Positions 52,984 through 60,429 of a DNA stretch of 64,000 nt are shown in pieces. The position numbers were made by a program, and so were the translations under genes. The notes under the pieces are model-generated. The model had not been told where the DNA came from and did no database searches. It saw only the letters and a program-made list of their open reading frames with translations. Within the stretch, counting starts at the first letter, position 1. Each line of letters opens with the position of its first letter. The stretch is taken from contig JAHLLS010000002.1 in NCBI GenBank assembly GCA_020444045.1, positions 124,001-188,000 of the forward strand, given 5' to 3'. This stretch comes from Deltaproteobacteria bacterium (GTDB lineage Bacteria > Desulfobacterota > Desulfobacteria > Desulfobacterales > UBA5852).

Positions 52984-53756
52984 GGGGTTCGGTCTCCATC
53001 GCAAAGGACCAGTTGCGTCCCGGATTGCTCCAGCAAGGCCCGGATGCCGGGCGGCGGTGGACGGTCGCAGAAGACTTTCGTGGCCTCGTCAATTCTACCG
53101 CCGCGGACATGGGCGGCACGGCCAAACTTGGTATGATCCAATACGAGAAAGGCGCTGCGGCTGTTTTCGCGAATCATCTGCCGGGCCCGCACTTCTTCTT
53201 CGTAAAAGTCGAGCAGGGTCCCGTCCTCGTCGACCCCGGCCACCCCGTAGATACCGATATCCACCTTGTAGGCACTGAAAAGGGCCTCCATGCCGTTGCC
53301 CATGACATCCCGGTCTTCATTGCGCAAACGGCCGCCGGCGACGGTCACCTCGAAGGTGGGGTTGGCGCAGGCCTGGAAGGCGATGTTGAGGTTGTTGGTG
53401 AAGATCTTCAAGTGCTGATGCTCCAAGAGGGCGTTGGAAACAAGTTCAGGGGTCGTCCCGATGCTGAAGGACAGGGACACACCGTCGGGCACATGGCGCG
53501 CCACCGTCTGTGCGATCATCAGTTTGGCCTCGTTGTTCAGAACCTGCCGCCAGGCATAGGCCACGTTCCCGGAGGTGTGCACGCGCTGAATCCCCCCGTG
53601 GACGCGCCGGGCCAATCCGCGTTCGCAAAGCAAATTCAAATCCCGCCGGACGGTCTGGGTGGTGACCCGAAAATGCCGGGCGAGTTCCTCCACTCCAATA
53701 AAGTCCGACTGGCGAAGCATTTCGGCGATGTGCGCTTGACGTTCTGAAAGCTGCAT
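52980..53756 (-). CDS. glpR: DeoR-family repressor, GlpR-like
   Basis: A 258-residue regulator. An N-terminal winged helix (RQAHIAEMLRQSDFIGVEEL, then HFRVTTQTVRRDLNLLCERG) is followed by a DeoR sensor domain (about 75-235) with FSIGTTPELVSNALL, VTVAGGRLRNEDRDVMG and the KFGRAAHVRGGRIDEATKVF tail. The sensor fold binds phosphorylated sugars; GlpR binds glycerol-3-phosphate. It is the first gene of the leftward ugp-like operon. An inverted repeat at 53832-53865 upstream is a candidate operator, placed to control both this operon and the divergent PhoU-like/PiT genes. Confidence 0.88.
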   Translation of the reverse strand: MQLSERQAHIAEMLRQSDFIGVEELARHFRVTTQTVRRDLNLLCERGLARRVHGGIQRVHTSGNVAYAWRQVLNNEAKLMIAQTVARHVPDGVSLSFSIGTTPELVSNALLEHQHLKIFTNNLNIAFQACANPTFEVTVAGGRLRNEDRDVMGNGMEALFSAYKVDIGIYGVAGVDEDGTLLDFYEEEVRARQMIRENSRSAFLVLDHTKFGRAAHVRGGRIDEATKVFCDRPPPPGIRALLEQSGTQLVLCDGDRTP

Positions 53757-53831
53757 GGGATGAATTGAACCTGATTAGACATGCATGATTTTCATTTGAG
53801 CAACGAACGCATCCTACAACACTAAAAACAC

Positions 53832-53865
53832 GAAAAGCAAACTAATTGTTGTCTGTTTGGTTTTC
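53832..53865. promoter_or_regulatory. Inverted-repeat operator candidate for the DeoR-type regulator
   Basis: GAAAAGCAAAC (53832-53842) and GTTTGGTTTTC (53855-53865) form an inverted repeat with one mismatch. TTTTCATT-type half-sites recur nearby (53789-53796, 53861-53868) and GTTCATTTG at 53894-53902. A/T-rich repeats with a GTTTnnTTTTC flavour are usual for DeoR-family sites. The region is the divergent promoter of glpR-ugp and the phosphate transporter genes. Confidence 0.4.
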
Positions 53866-54001
53866 ATTAGCGTACCATGTTTCTTCAGTTAATGTTCATT
53901 TGAAAATAAATTGCGTTTTCGCTTAGCAACCTGCCGCGCCCGGAGGGGAATGGCGGCCAAGCGTCTGGGGACGCTGGCCGGTCGATGGAAATGGAGAGTC
54001 T

Positions 54002-54652
54002 ATGGAATTTAGCTTCCTCAAGAAACGATTCGGTATCGGCCGCAAGATGGACGATTTTCTGGACAAGGTCAGTGAATCGGGGATGCTTTTCCAGCATGGG
54101 GTCGATGCCTACCTGAAAGGCGACCAGCCGTCTTTTGCCAAAAAGATCGAAGATATTGCGGCGGTCGAGCACGTGGGCGATGCGTTACGCCGCGACCTGG
54201 AAGAGCAGCTATACACGCAAACCCTCATTCCGGAATCGCGCGGGGACGTGATGGAGCTGCTGGAAAGCATGGACGGGCTGCTCGACCGCTTCAAGGGCGC
54301 CCTCTGGCGGTTCGAAATCGAGCAGCCCGATATTTACCCCGAGCTGCACAACGACATCCGGGAGCTGGCCACCTGCGTGGTTGAATCCGTTGAAGCCATG
54401 GTGCGCTCGGCACGCGCCTTTTTCAAGGATATCGCAGCCGTGGCCGATCACCTGCACAAGGTATCCCACTGGGAGACCCAATCCGACAAAGTGTCGACCC
54501 GGATTCAGTCGCGGGTGTTCCGCGAAAAAGAACTGCATCTCAGCCACCGCATGCAGCTGCGCGATTTCATCCGGCACGTGGACAAAATCGCCGATCGGGC
54601 CGAGGATGTTTCGGACAAACTGCGCATCTACGTGATCAAACGATCGCTATAG
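54002..54652 (+). CDS. DUF47/PhoU-like phosphate transport accessory protein
   Basis: A 216-residue all-helical protein of the DUF47 (TIGR00153) family: FLKKRFGIGRKMDDFLDKVSE-type N-terminus, IEDIAAVEHVGDALRRDLEEQ with the acidic repeat (about 48-68), and the second half RDFIRHVDKIADRAEDVSDK. These PhoU-like proteins are cytosolic and usually encoded beside low-affinity PiT phosphate transporters, whose activity they may modulate. GGAGAG precedes the ATG. The transporter gene starts ten bases after its stop. Confidence 0.92.
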   Translation: MEFSFLKKRFGIGRKMDDFLDKVSESGMLFQHGVDAYLKGDQPSFAKKIEDIAAVEHVGDALRRDLEEQLYTQTLIPESRGDVMELLESMDGLLDRFKGALWRFEIEQPDIYPELHNDIRELATCVVESVEAMVRSARAFFKDIAAVADHLHKVSHWETQSDKVSTRIQSRVFREKELHLSHRMQLRDFIRHVDKIADRAEDVSDKLRIYVIKRSL

Positions 54653-54662
54653 GGACGGTCGG

Positions 54663-56144
54663 ATGTTTGCCTTTTTTCTTTCAAGCGGCCTTTTTCTGGG
54701 CTGGGCATTGGGGGCCAACGATGCCTCCAATGTCTTCGGCACGGCCGTGGGCAGCCGCATGATCCGCTTCCGGACGGCCGCCGGGTGCTGCGCTGTTTTC
54801 ATTTTGCTGGGGGCCGTCATCAGCGGCACCGGCGCATCCGAGACCCTGGGCAAGCTCGGCGAGGTCAATGCCATTGCCGGGGCCTTCATGGTGGCGCTGG
54901 CCGCCGGCGCAAGCGTCTACCTGATGACCAAGGCCGGTTACCCGGTTTCCACCTCGCAAGCCATCGTCGGCGCCATCATGGGCTGGAACTTCTTCAGCGG
55001 TTCGCTCATCGACTACGGGGAGCTCAAGAAAATCGTGCTCACCTGGATCGCCTGCCCGCTGCTTTCCGCCGTCATCGCGATCTTTCTTTACCGGCTGGTT
55101 ACCGTCTGCATCCGGCTCTTCAAACCCCACATGTTTTCTCTCGATGCCATGACCCGCTACGGCCTGCTCGTCGTGGGGGCCTTCGGCTCCTACAGCCTGG
55201 GCGCCAACAATATCGCCAACGTGATGGGCGTGTTCGCACCGCTGGCACCCTTTTCCGAAATCTCCCTTTTCGGGTGGCTGGTACTCTCTCCGGCGCAACA
55301 GCTTTTTTTCATCGGCGGACTGGCCATCGCCATAGGGGTCATGACGTACTCCCGACACGTCATGATGACCGTCGGCGAGGGCATCATGAATCTCTCGCCG
55401 GTGGCCGCCTTTGTCGTGGTCCTGGCCCACTCCCTCGTATTGTTTGTGTTTGCCTCCCAGCGCTTGGAGCTGTTACTGGGCGCGCATGGTCTTCCGACTT
55501 TTCCCCTGGTGCCGGTATCCAGTTCGCAGGCCATCGTCGGTGCGGTGATGGGGATCGGGATCCTGAAAAAAGACAGCGTCGTCCGGTGGCGCGTTCTGGG
55601 CGGTATCGCCAGCGGATGGATCGTCACCCCGATTATTGCCGGCCTGCTCACTTTTGTATCGCTGTTTTTCTTTCAGAACGTGTTCAACCAGGAAACCTAC
55701 CGCCCGGTGACTTATCACCTGACCCCGGCGGCCTCCGATCGCATCCGTGATGCGAACATGGCATCCGTCCCCTTTGCCGATATGGCCGGGAAGGTTTACC
55801 CAAACGCAAGATCCTTCAACCAGGCCCTGGGAGTGCGGACGGGGCTCACGCCGGTGCAGCGCAATTTCATTATCGAATCAGCCAAGGTGGATCCTATCCG
55901 GATCAAGGGCAGCGTCATCGACGCCATCGGAGATAGTCAATTATCACCGCCCCAAAAACAAGCTTTGAAATCGCTTACCGGGCGTTCCTTTATTCATCCC
56001 TGGAGCCTGAGCGAGGCGTTGGCGGAAATCTCACCCGCCTGGCGTCCTGCGCCGGGCGACGATGCCAGTAAGAAAGAATTAGACCGAAAACTCGCCTATC
56101 TCACCAACCTGTTCCGGGCCAAAAACAAAGCGGACTTTCGTTAG
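54663..56144 (+). CDS. pit: PiT family inorganic phosphate transporter
   Basis: A 493-residue membrane protein with the duplicated PiT signature: GANDASNVFGTAVGSR (about 18-33) and GANNIANVMGVFAPL (about 180-194), and paired PVSTSQAIVGAIMG and PVSSSQAIVGAVMG loops. About ten helices are expected. The C-terminal ~130 residues form a hydrophilic tail (from about 365) that is longer than in E. coli Pit and may interact with the PhoU-like partner. It moves metal-phosphate with protons or sodium. It is co-transcribed with the DUF47 gene and divergent from the glpR-ugp operon. Confidence 0.93.
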   Translation: MFAFFLSSGLFLGWALGANDASNVFGTAVGSRMIRFRTAAGCCAVFILLGAVISGTGASETLGKLGEVNAIAGAFMVALAAGASVYLMTKAGYPVSTSQAIVGAIMGWNFFSGSLIDYGELKKIVLTWIACPLLSAVIAIFLYRLVTVCIRLFKPHMFSLDAMTRYGLLVVGAFGSYSLGANNIANVMGVFAPLAPFSEISLFGWLVLSPAQQLFFIGGLAIAIGVMTYSRHVMMTVGEGIMNLSPVAAFVVVLAHSLVLFVFASQRLELLLGAHGLPTFPLVPVSSSQAIVGAVMGIGILKKDSVVRWRVLGGIASGWIVTPIIAGLLTFVSLFFFQNVFNQETYRPVTYHLTPAASDRIRDANMASVPFADMAGKVYPNARSFNQALGVRTGLTPVQRNFIIESAKVDPIRIKGSVIDAIGDSQLSPPQKQALKSLTGRSFIHPWSLSEALAEISPAWRPAPGDDASKKELDRKLAYLTNLFRAKNKADFR

Positions 56145-56146
56145 TT

Positions 56147-56213
56147 TTCCATCCACAGCGGGACACGGGCGCCTTATTTTGATTCTTTTTCTGCCACGCG
56201 GAAGAAAATGAAC
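56147..56213 (+). repeat. Dispersed repeat family 1, copy D (3' end only)
   Basis: AGCGGGACACGGGCG and the terminal GAAGAAAATGAA match the 3' part of copy A at 28475-28528. It begins right after the PiT stop codon. Further on, at 56386-56408, GACCCCTCGAATCCTTGGAC matches 48399-48418 with one difference. Confidence 0.6.
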
Positions 56214-56548
56214 AAACAAATGATCACCCATCAATGGGAAGCGCAGAGGAAGTGGGTTTGAGATTAGATTCCATCGGGATCGATATTTGTGGGGTCTCCC
56301 TTTCGACACCGATCCCGATTTCGATTTTCCAGCCTAAGATAATACAAGGGCCCAAAGTTCCGGGGTCAAGGTTTTCGCCCTCCTTGACCCCTCGAATCCT
56401 TGGACCCTTGAATCCTAAAGCAATTTTTTAATCCTCGCCCCTTCTTCATCCCCCCGCTTCTTTTTCAAGCTCATCCAGGTCAATCAGCAGATCGAGCTTG
56501 CAATTGGGCCCTTCATATTTTCACAAAGATCTCTAATAGAACACCGGC
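56214..56548. other. Intergenic region between converging genes
   Basis: No gene seen. A hairpin GGGGTCAAGG/CCTTGACCCC lies at 56362-56391, and neighbouring bases resemble 48361-48420, so this is repeat-derived sequence. Confidence 0.45.
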
Positions 56549-57403
56549 CTATTTCGGATTTTCCACATCGTAGAAAGGATGGAACCCGCCGAACTGCCCT
56601 TCGTGATCTTCCACCAGCTCCACGTGGGTCAGCAGCGCGGGTGGATCGCCCCAGCTCTGGTCGAGATAGTGAACGAGCATCCCCGGCGGGCCCAGCACGA
56701 AGCCGGAAGGTGCCTCGGGCCGGAGATCCATGGGGATCTGCATGCCCACGCCGGGGCACACGGTGGCGACACTCCCGCCGAAACGCAGGGTGATGGGCCG
56801 GTGGATGTGGCCGCAGGTGATCCGTTCCACCTGGGGGTGGCGCTGGATGATGCGGCAAAGGTCGTCGCGGCGCTTGAAGGGTTCGAGATCCATGTGCCCC
56901 ACGGCCGAAGCAAAGGGCGGGTGGTGCATGAAAATCAGGGTAGGGATGTCGGGCCGATCGCCCAGGGTGGCATCCAGCCAATCCAGGCGCTCCTGGCCCA
57001 GGCCGCCACCATGGTCCCCCGGCGTAACGGTATCCAGCCCGATCAGGCGGACCGCATAGCCCTCCACCGCATAGCAGATAAAACCACCCGCCGGCCCGTC
57101 GGGAGCAGGGTTCAGGTAGGCATGCTCGGGGAAGGTTTCCGATAGTCGGCCCTTGTGGTCGTGGTTGCCGGGGACGATGAAGAGCGGCATCTTGAGGGGC
57201 GCCAGGAGTTCCCGGGCCAGGTGGTAGCTCTCCAGCCGGCCGCCGTCGGCGATGTCGCCGGTCAGCAGCACCACGTCGAGCGCCGGAACGAGGTTGTTCA
57301 AGTGATCGACCACTTTGCCAAGTGCGCCGGCGGTGTCCGCCGCCTGGTAGGCCAGCTTACCCTCGGGCTTCAGATGGATGTCGGAAATCTGTGCGATCCG
57401 CAT
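56549..57403 (-). CDS. GpdQ/CpdA-type metallophosphodiesterase
   Basis: A 284-residue calcineurin-like phosphoesterase with all dimetal motifs: DIHLK (Asp8, His10), LTGDIAD (Asp49), PGNHD (Asn79, His80), MHHPP (His near 158) and CGHIHRP (His near 197, His199). The length and order of blocks resemble GpdQ glycerophosphodiesterase and CpdA cAMP phosphodiesterase. It has no signal peptide, so it would act on imported phosphodiesters in the cytoplasm. It starts six bases after the stop of the ABC permease-ATPase gene. This makes glycerophosphodiesters a likely substrate of that transporter; cAMP remains an alternative. Confidence 0.85.
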   Translation of the reverse strand: MRIAQISDIHLKPEGKLAYQAADTAGALGKVVDHLNNLVPALDVVLLTGDIADGGRLESYHLARELLAPLKMPLFIVPGNHDHKGRLSETFPEHAYLNPAPDGPAGGFICYAVEGYAVRLIGLDTVTPGDHGGGLGQERLDWLDATLGDRPDIPTLIFMHHPPFASAVGHMDLEPFKRRDDLCRIIQRHPQVERITCGHIHRPITLRFGGSVATVCPGVGMQIPMDLRPEAPSGFVLGPPGMLVHYLDQSWGDPPALLTHVELVEDHEGQFGGFHPFYDVENPK

Positions 57404-57409
57404 GGGTTT

Positions 57410-59356
57410 CTATGCCTCGCTCAAGGTAAAAAGGGCTTCCAGGTCGAGCAGAATATCGACGGTCTCGCCCTTCCGGAAGGCCTGTCGCCCGGGCGCTTCC
57501 ACTTTGAGGGGTTCGGGCGTGTCGCCGTTGACCAGCAGCCGGGTGCGGTCGCCCAGGAAAAAGGCGCTCAGCACCTTGGCCTGAAAATGTCCCTGGCCCG
57601 CTTCCACCACGGTGGCGTGCTCCGGTCGGAAAAAGATGTTCAGCATCCCGCCCTCGGTCACGTCCACACCCTCGAGGTCGTCGACGGGGATGCAGCCGCC
57701 GGGAAAGGTCAGGCAACGATCCGCCACCTTACTCTCAATGCAGTTGACCGTGCCGATAAAATCCGCCACGAAACGGTTGGCCGGTTTGAAATAGACGTCG
57801 CGGGGGCTGCCGATCTGGGCGATCCGGCCCTTGGACATCACCACGATGCGGTCGCCCAGGGCCATGGCTTCGGCCTGATCGTGGGTCACGTAAACCGCCG
57901 TGATGCCGATGGAGCGCAGCAGCAGGTCGATCTCCACCCGCAGGACGTCGCGCAGCTTGGCGTCCAGCGCGGTCAGGGGCTCGTCCAGCAGCAGGACCCG
58001 CGGCCGTACCGCAATGGCCCGGGCCAGGGCCACGCGCTGCTTCTGTCCACCGGAAAGCTGGTTGATGGGCCGGCTGCGCAACTCTTCGATCTGCATCATG
58101 GCCAGCATTTCGTCCACCCGGGCGCGGATCTTGTCCGGTTCGTCGCCGCGCACCTTGAGCCCGTAGGCGATGTTGTCAGCCACGTCCATATTCGGGAAAA
58201 GCGCGTAGCTCTGGAAAACCATGCCGACGTTGCGCTTTTCGATGGGAATCGCCGTGACCTCGTCCTCGTTGAAAAAAATGCCGCCGCCTTCGTCGGGGTT
58301 TTCCAGCCCCGCGATGATACGCAGCAGAGTGGTCTTGCCGCAGCCGGAAGGCCCCAGGATGACGACGGTCTCGCCGGCGGCCACCTCGAGATCCAGCGAA
58401 TCCAGGGCGCGGGTCCCGCCCGGGAAGGTCTTGGCGCACCGGGTGAGCCTGATGGACGTGCCCGGTCGTCGGGCGGCCTGGGAGGCTGCCGCATCGGCGG
58501 GCGCTGTGGTTTCCGATAGCTGGGATTGGTTTTCCATACGTGCTTGCTCCGTATTGTCTTCTGTTGCCGCCCGGCCGGTCCGGGGCCGGGAGACCCACTG
58601 CATGGCCATCAGCAGGGGGATGATCATGAAAAAGAAGGTGATCGTGTAGGCCGAGCCGATTTCCAGCCGCATGGAGGCATAGCTGTCCGCCAAGCCCACC
58701 GGCAGTGTCTTGGTAAACGGTGTGTGCAGCATCCAGGTCAGGTTGAACTCGCCGATGGACAGGGTGAACACCATCAGGGAGCCGGCCAGGATGCCCGAGA
58801 GCACGTTGGGGATGACGACCCCCACGAACCGTTTGGGGAAGCCCGCCCCCAGGCTGGCCGCGCCCTCTTCGAGCTCCTCCATGTTGATGGCCGTCATGAC
58901 GGCGATGACCGACCGGATCATGAACGGTAGGGTGAAGATGACGTGCCCCACCAGGATGATCAGCCAGCTGGATCGAAAGTCCGTCCACCAGCCGTAGCTG
59001 ATCAGGATCGCCAGGGCGATAGCCAGACCGGGAATGGCCAGCGGCATCACCAGGAACTCTTCCAGCAGACGCGTAAAGCGGCTCCGGGTTTTCACCATGA
59101 CATAGGCCGCCGGAATGCCAGCGATGAGGTCCACCACAAGGCAGGCCAGCCCAAGCCCGATGCTGCGGAAGATAGTGTCGCTGTAGAGCCGCCAGACCTC
59201 CCCCAGCCAGCGCAGGGTCAAACCACTTTTGATGCCCACGAAGTAGTTGACGGTCAACCCGGCCAGCACGGACTGGATCACCGGCACGAGCAGAAACGCG
59301 CAGGTCATCAGGGTCAACGCCAGCTGGAGGTAGAAGAGATGGTTGCGTTTATTCAT
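57410..59356 (-). CDS. ABC transporter permease-ATPase fusion (2-aminoethylphosphonate/iron type)
   Basis: A 648-residue single frame. Residues 1-255 are a six-helix permease with an EAA loop (ELEEGAASLGAGF, about 162-174). After a linker (about 256-295), residues 300-648 form an ATPase: Walker A GPSGCGKTT (335-343), LSGGQKQRVALAR (434-446), Walker B VLLLDEP (454-460) and a TOBE-like tail. These parts are normally separate genes (PhnV and PhnT). Inside the linker an in-frame ATG (codon 274, base 58537) has GGAG nine bases upstream and could yield free ATPase. I use the ATG at 59356; a GTG seven codons earlier has no ribosome-binding site. The partner permease, binding protein and phosphodiesterase are adjacent. 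Confidence 0.88.
   Translation of the reverse strand: MNKRNHLFYLQLALTLMTCAFLLVPVIQSVLAGLTVNYFVGIKSGLTLRWLGEVWRLYSDTIFRSIGLGLACLVVDLIAGIPAAYVMVKTRSRFTRLLEEFLVMPLAIPGLAIALAILISYGWWTDFRSSWLIILVGHVIFTLPFMIRSVIAVMTAINMEELEEGAASLGAGFPKRFVGVVIPNVLSGILAGSLMVFTLSIGEFNLTWMLHTPFTKTLPVGLADSYASMRLEIGSAYTITFFFMIIPLLMAMQWVSRPRTGRAATEDNTEQARMENQSQLSETTAPADAAASQAARRPGTSIRLTRCAKTFPGGTRALDSLDLEVAAGETVVILGPSGCGKTTLLRIIAGLENPDEGGGIFFNEDEVTAIPIEKRNVGMVFQSYALFPNMDVADNIAYGLKVRGDEPDKIRARVDEMLAMMQIEELRSRPINQLSGGQKQRVALARAIAVRPRVLLLDEPLTALDAKLRDVLRVEIDLLLRSIGITAVYVTHDQAEAMALGDRIVVMSKGRIAQIGSPRDVYFKPANRFVADFIGTVNCIESKVADRCLTFPGGCIPVDDLEGVDVTEGGMLNIFFRPEHATVVEAGQGHFQAKVLSAFFLGDRTRLLVNGDTPEPLKVEAPGRQAFRKGETVDILLDLEALFTLSEA
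58535..58550 (-). promoter_or_regulatory. Internal ribosome-binding site and start within the fusion gene
   Basis: Read leftward, GGAGCAAGCACGTATG places GGAG nine bases before an in-frame ATG exactly in the permease-ATPase linker. This looks like the ancestral start of a separate ATPase gene that has been retained. Translation from it would give a ~375-residue ATPase. Confidence 0.5.
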
Positions 59357-59403
59357 GCGATTTAAATATCCATCCACAAGCTAAAGATAATTAACCCAAC
59401 GAC

Positions 59404-59547
59404 GTGTCCGATTCAGAAATGAGGATTTTTGATTCTGATCAAGGCCGCACAAGGGTTTTCGGTGAGGCGTACACCGGTACGCCGCAGCCGAAAAACCCGC
59501 GGAGAACAACGATCAGAGCAAAAAAGACCATTTCCGGACGGGCACTA
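59404..59547. repeat. Dispersed repeat family 3, copy 2, overlapping a permease stop codon
   Basis: The left end (GTGTCCGATTCAGAAATGAG) and the right end read inward (TAGTGCCCGTCCGGAAATGG) are imperfect inverted repeats, each followed by a TTTTTTG and CTGATC block. The right end supplies the TAG stop of the leftward permease gene, as in copy 1 at 48461-48606. Confidence 0.75.
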
Positions 59548-60366
59548 TCCGGAGGCCGCCAGGGTGCCCCCCGCTGCGCTGCGCGCCAGGTATAGCGCCC
59601 CCCAGGTAATCAGCCCCAGCGTGATCGACAGCGCCGATGCCATGGCAATATTGGCCGAAAGCGTAAACTCGGTATAGATCACGATGGGCAGGACATCGAT
59701 GTCCGTGGCCAGTGTGAACGCCGTGCCGAAGGCCCCCATGGAGGTCGCAAAACAGATGGCCCCGGAGGAGATCAGCCCGGGCATCAGGGCCGGGATGAGG
59801 ACATCCCGCACCACCCGCCATGTCGAAGCCCCCAGCGACCGGGCGGCCTCCTCCAGGCTGAGGTCGATTTTCTCCGCCGTGGCCATCACGGTGGTAATGA
59901 CCCGCGGGATGGAGAAGTAGAGATAGCCCAGGAAAAGCCCCGTCATAGAATAGGCCAGCACCAGCTTGTCGCCGGTGGCCATCTTGGTCAGGAGGCCGAT
60001 CAAACCCTGCCGGCCCGCCAGGAGGATGATCATGAAGCCTACCACCACCCCCGGGAAGGCCAGCGGGAAGGTCAGCATAGCCACCAGCAGGTGCTTGCCC
60101 GTAAAATCGTTGCGCTGGAGGAACACGCCGGTGATCCCTGCAATGATCAAGGTGGCCACCGTTACCGCCACCGACAGGCCCACGGTGTAGAGCAGGGTCT
60201 CCAGGTAGCGCCGGGTGGTCAGCATTTCCAGGTAGAGGCCCAACCCCTCCGGGCCGGTGGCCGACGCCAGGGTCAGGCGGAGCATCGGCAGGATGAAAAA
60301 GGCCATGAAAATGACCGCCACCGGCATGAAAAGGGCCACCAGAATGAATCGGTTTTTCTTCTGCAT
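59545..60366 (-). CDS. ABC transporter permease, PhnU-like
   Basis: A 273-residue membrane protein with six spans and an EAA loop (SLEEAARSLGAST, about 170-182), of the class used by 2-aminoethylphosphonate, iron(III) and related importers. It would pair with the permease half of the downstream fusion. GGAAGT precedes the ATG. The stop codon lies in the terminus of a dispersed repeat, leaving a 188-base gap to the fusion gene, unlike the tight spacing elsewhere in the operon. A strong hairpin separates it from the binding-protein gene upstream. Confidence 0.9.
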   Translation of the reverse strand: MQKKNRFILVALFMPVAVIFMAFFILPMLRLTLASATGPEGLGLYLEMLTTRRYLETLLYTVGLSVAVTVATLIIAGITGVFLQRNDFTGKHLLVAMLTFPLAFPGVVVGFMIILLAGRQGLIGLLTKMATGDKLVLAYSMTGLFLGYLYFSIPRVITTVMATAEKIDLSLEEAARSLGASTWRVVRDVLIPALMPGLISSGAICFATSMGAFGTAFTLATDIDVLPIVIYTEFTLSANIAMASALSITLGLITWGALYLARSAAGGTLAASG

Positions 60367-60383
60367 CGCTTTACTTCCGAATA

Positions 60384-60420
60384 GCCCGCGGAACCCGGTT
60401 TGCGGCCGGGTTCCGCGGGC
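60384..60420 (-). repeat. 15-bp perfect hairpin between binding-protein and permease genes
   Basis: GCCCGCGGAACCCGG and its exact complement enclose a 7-base loop, nine bases past the binding-protein stop. Lacking a T-run, it probably stabilises the upstream mRNA or partly terminates, raising binding-protein levels over permease. Confidence 0.65.
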
Positions 60421-60429
60421 GGGATGACA

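Noticed and set aside
56484-56981. Leftward 165-codon frame with a Pro/Arg/His-rich product
   Set aside because: It overlaps the metallophosphoesterase gene out of phase; the real frame carries all five metal motifs.
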